In this document: positions 5,606 through 5,695 of the stretch, piece by piece
Layout: the number at the start of each line of letters is the position of its first letter
Position numbering within the stretch: the stretch's first letter is position 1
From: CAZXCQ01 sp964639275
Lineage (GTDB): Bacteria; Desulfobacterota; DSM-4660; Desulfatiglandales; Desulfatiglandaceae
DNA: 5,695 bases
NCBI GenBank assembly: GCA_964639275.1
Contig: CAZXCQ010000346.1
Span: forward strand, 1-5,695
Reading direction: 5' to 3'
Made by a program: the position numbers and the translations under genes
Notes under the pieces: model-generated
Told to the model about the DNA's origin: nothing
The model's input: the letters and a program-made list of their open reading frames with translations, nothing else
Databases searched by the model: none

Positions 5606-5655
5606 CACATAACTTATAAAAATAGTATTTTATGTGATTGCATAATACATAAGTT
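5606..5655. other. AT-rich segment with overlapping dyads at the window edge
   Basis: About 50 AT-rich bases contain several perfect inverted repeats: AAAATA-G-TATTTT (5619-5631), CACATAA (5606-5612) with TTATGTG (5630-5636), and AACTTAT (5611-5617) with ATAAGTT (5649-5655). They lie 70-150 bases upstream of the flavoprotein promoter and before whatever gene follows the window. Regulator binding sites or a promoter for a rightward gene are reasonable readings. AT-rich DNA makes chance dyads common. The remainder of 5533-5695 holds no gene that I can support. Confidence 0.3.
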
Positions 5656-5695
5656 TCGGCTAAATACTCTTTGTGTTGCGGTTAAATGATACTAA

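Noticed and set aside
1..5695. CRISPR array, tRNA, rRNA or insertion sequence
   Set aside because: I found no regularly spaced direct repeats, no tRNA-like cloverleaf and no transposase frame or terminal repeats in the window.

Overview
The window looks like chromosomal DNA from an anaerobic, moderately GC-rich bacterium. A sulfate-reducing or syntrophic member of the Desulfobacterota (former Deltaproteobacteria) is my best guess. The main support is a tungsten/molybdopterin aldehyde:ferredoxin oxidoreductase (AOR) homologue and an iron-sulfur flavoprotein, both typical of strict anaerobes. Genes are closely spaced and start with ATG or GTG behind clear Shine-Dalgarno sites. The taxonomic statement is inference; no rRNA or marker gene is present.

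Layout. (1) Positions 1-1731, plus strand: the end of an ABC importer operon, with a SsuC/TauC/ThiX-type inner-membrane permease followed by an exported NMT1/THI5-type substrate-binding protein. The ATPase is not in the window and probably lies just upstream. The best-supported ligand class is a thiamine pyrimidine precursor (ThiY-like), but this is not proven. (2) Positions 1732-1878: intergenic, with a candidate sigma70-type promoter and a leader containing small dyads. (3) Positions 1879-3929, plus strand: a 560-residue AOR-family oxidoreductase and, 128 bases downstream, a 79-residue MoaD/ThiS-like sulfur carrier ending in Gly-Gly. A 72-base inverted-repeat element lies between them. The pair suggests an enzyme with its own sulfur donor for pterin cofactor synthesis. 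(4) Positions 3930-4141: non-coding, with a dyad that may end the AOR unit and a weak promoter for the next one. (5) Positions 4142-4662, plus strand: a type II toxin-antitoxin pair (Pfam09720-type antitoxin, then a RelE/ParE toxin) with a 4-base ATGA overlap, in visibly less GC-rich DNA. (6) Positions 4793-5452, minus strand: an iron-sulfur flavoprotein convergent with the toxin, with a good promoter at 5504-5532. (7) Positions 5453-5695: no gene; the last ~90 bases are AT-rich with overlapping dyads.

How the genes may work together: the AOR homologue and the MoaD-like protein form the clearest functional unit (enzyme plus cofactor sulfur supply). The ABC importer and the toxin-antitoxin pair look like independent neighbours. 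The iron-sulfur flavoprotein is redox-related and has its own promoter; any link to the AOR is speculation. Nothing here amounts to a clearly new system. The most notable points are the four-cysteine CX3CX3CX3C arrangement in the AOR homologue and the structured AOR-moaD spacer.
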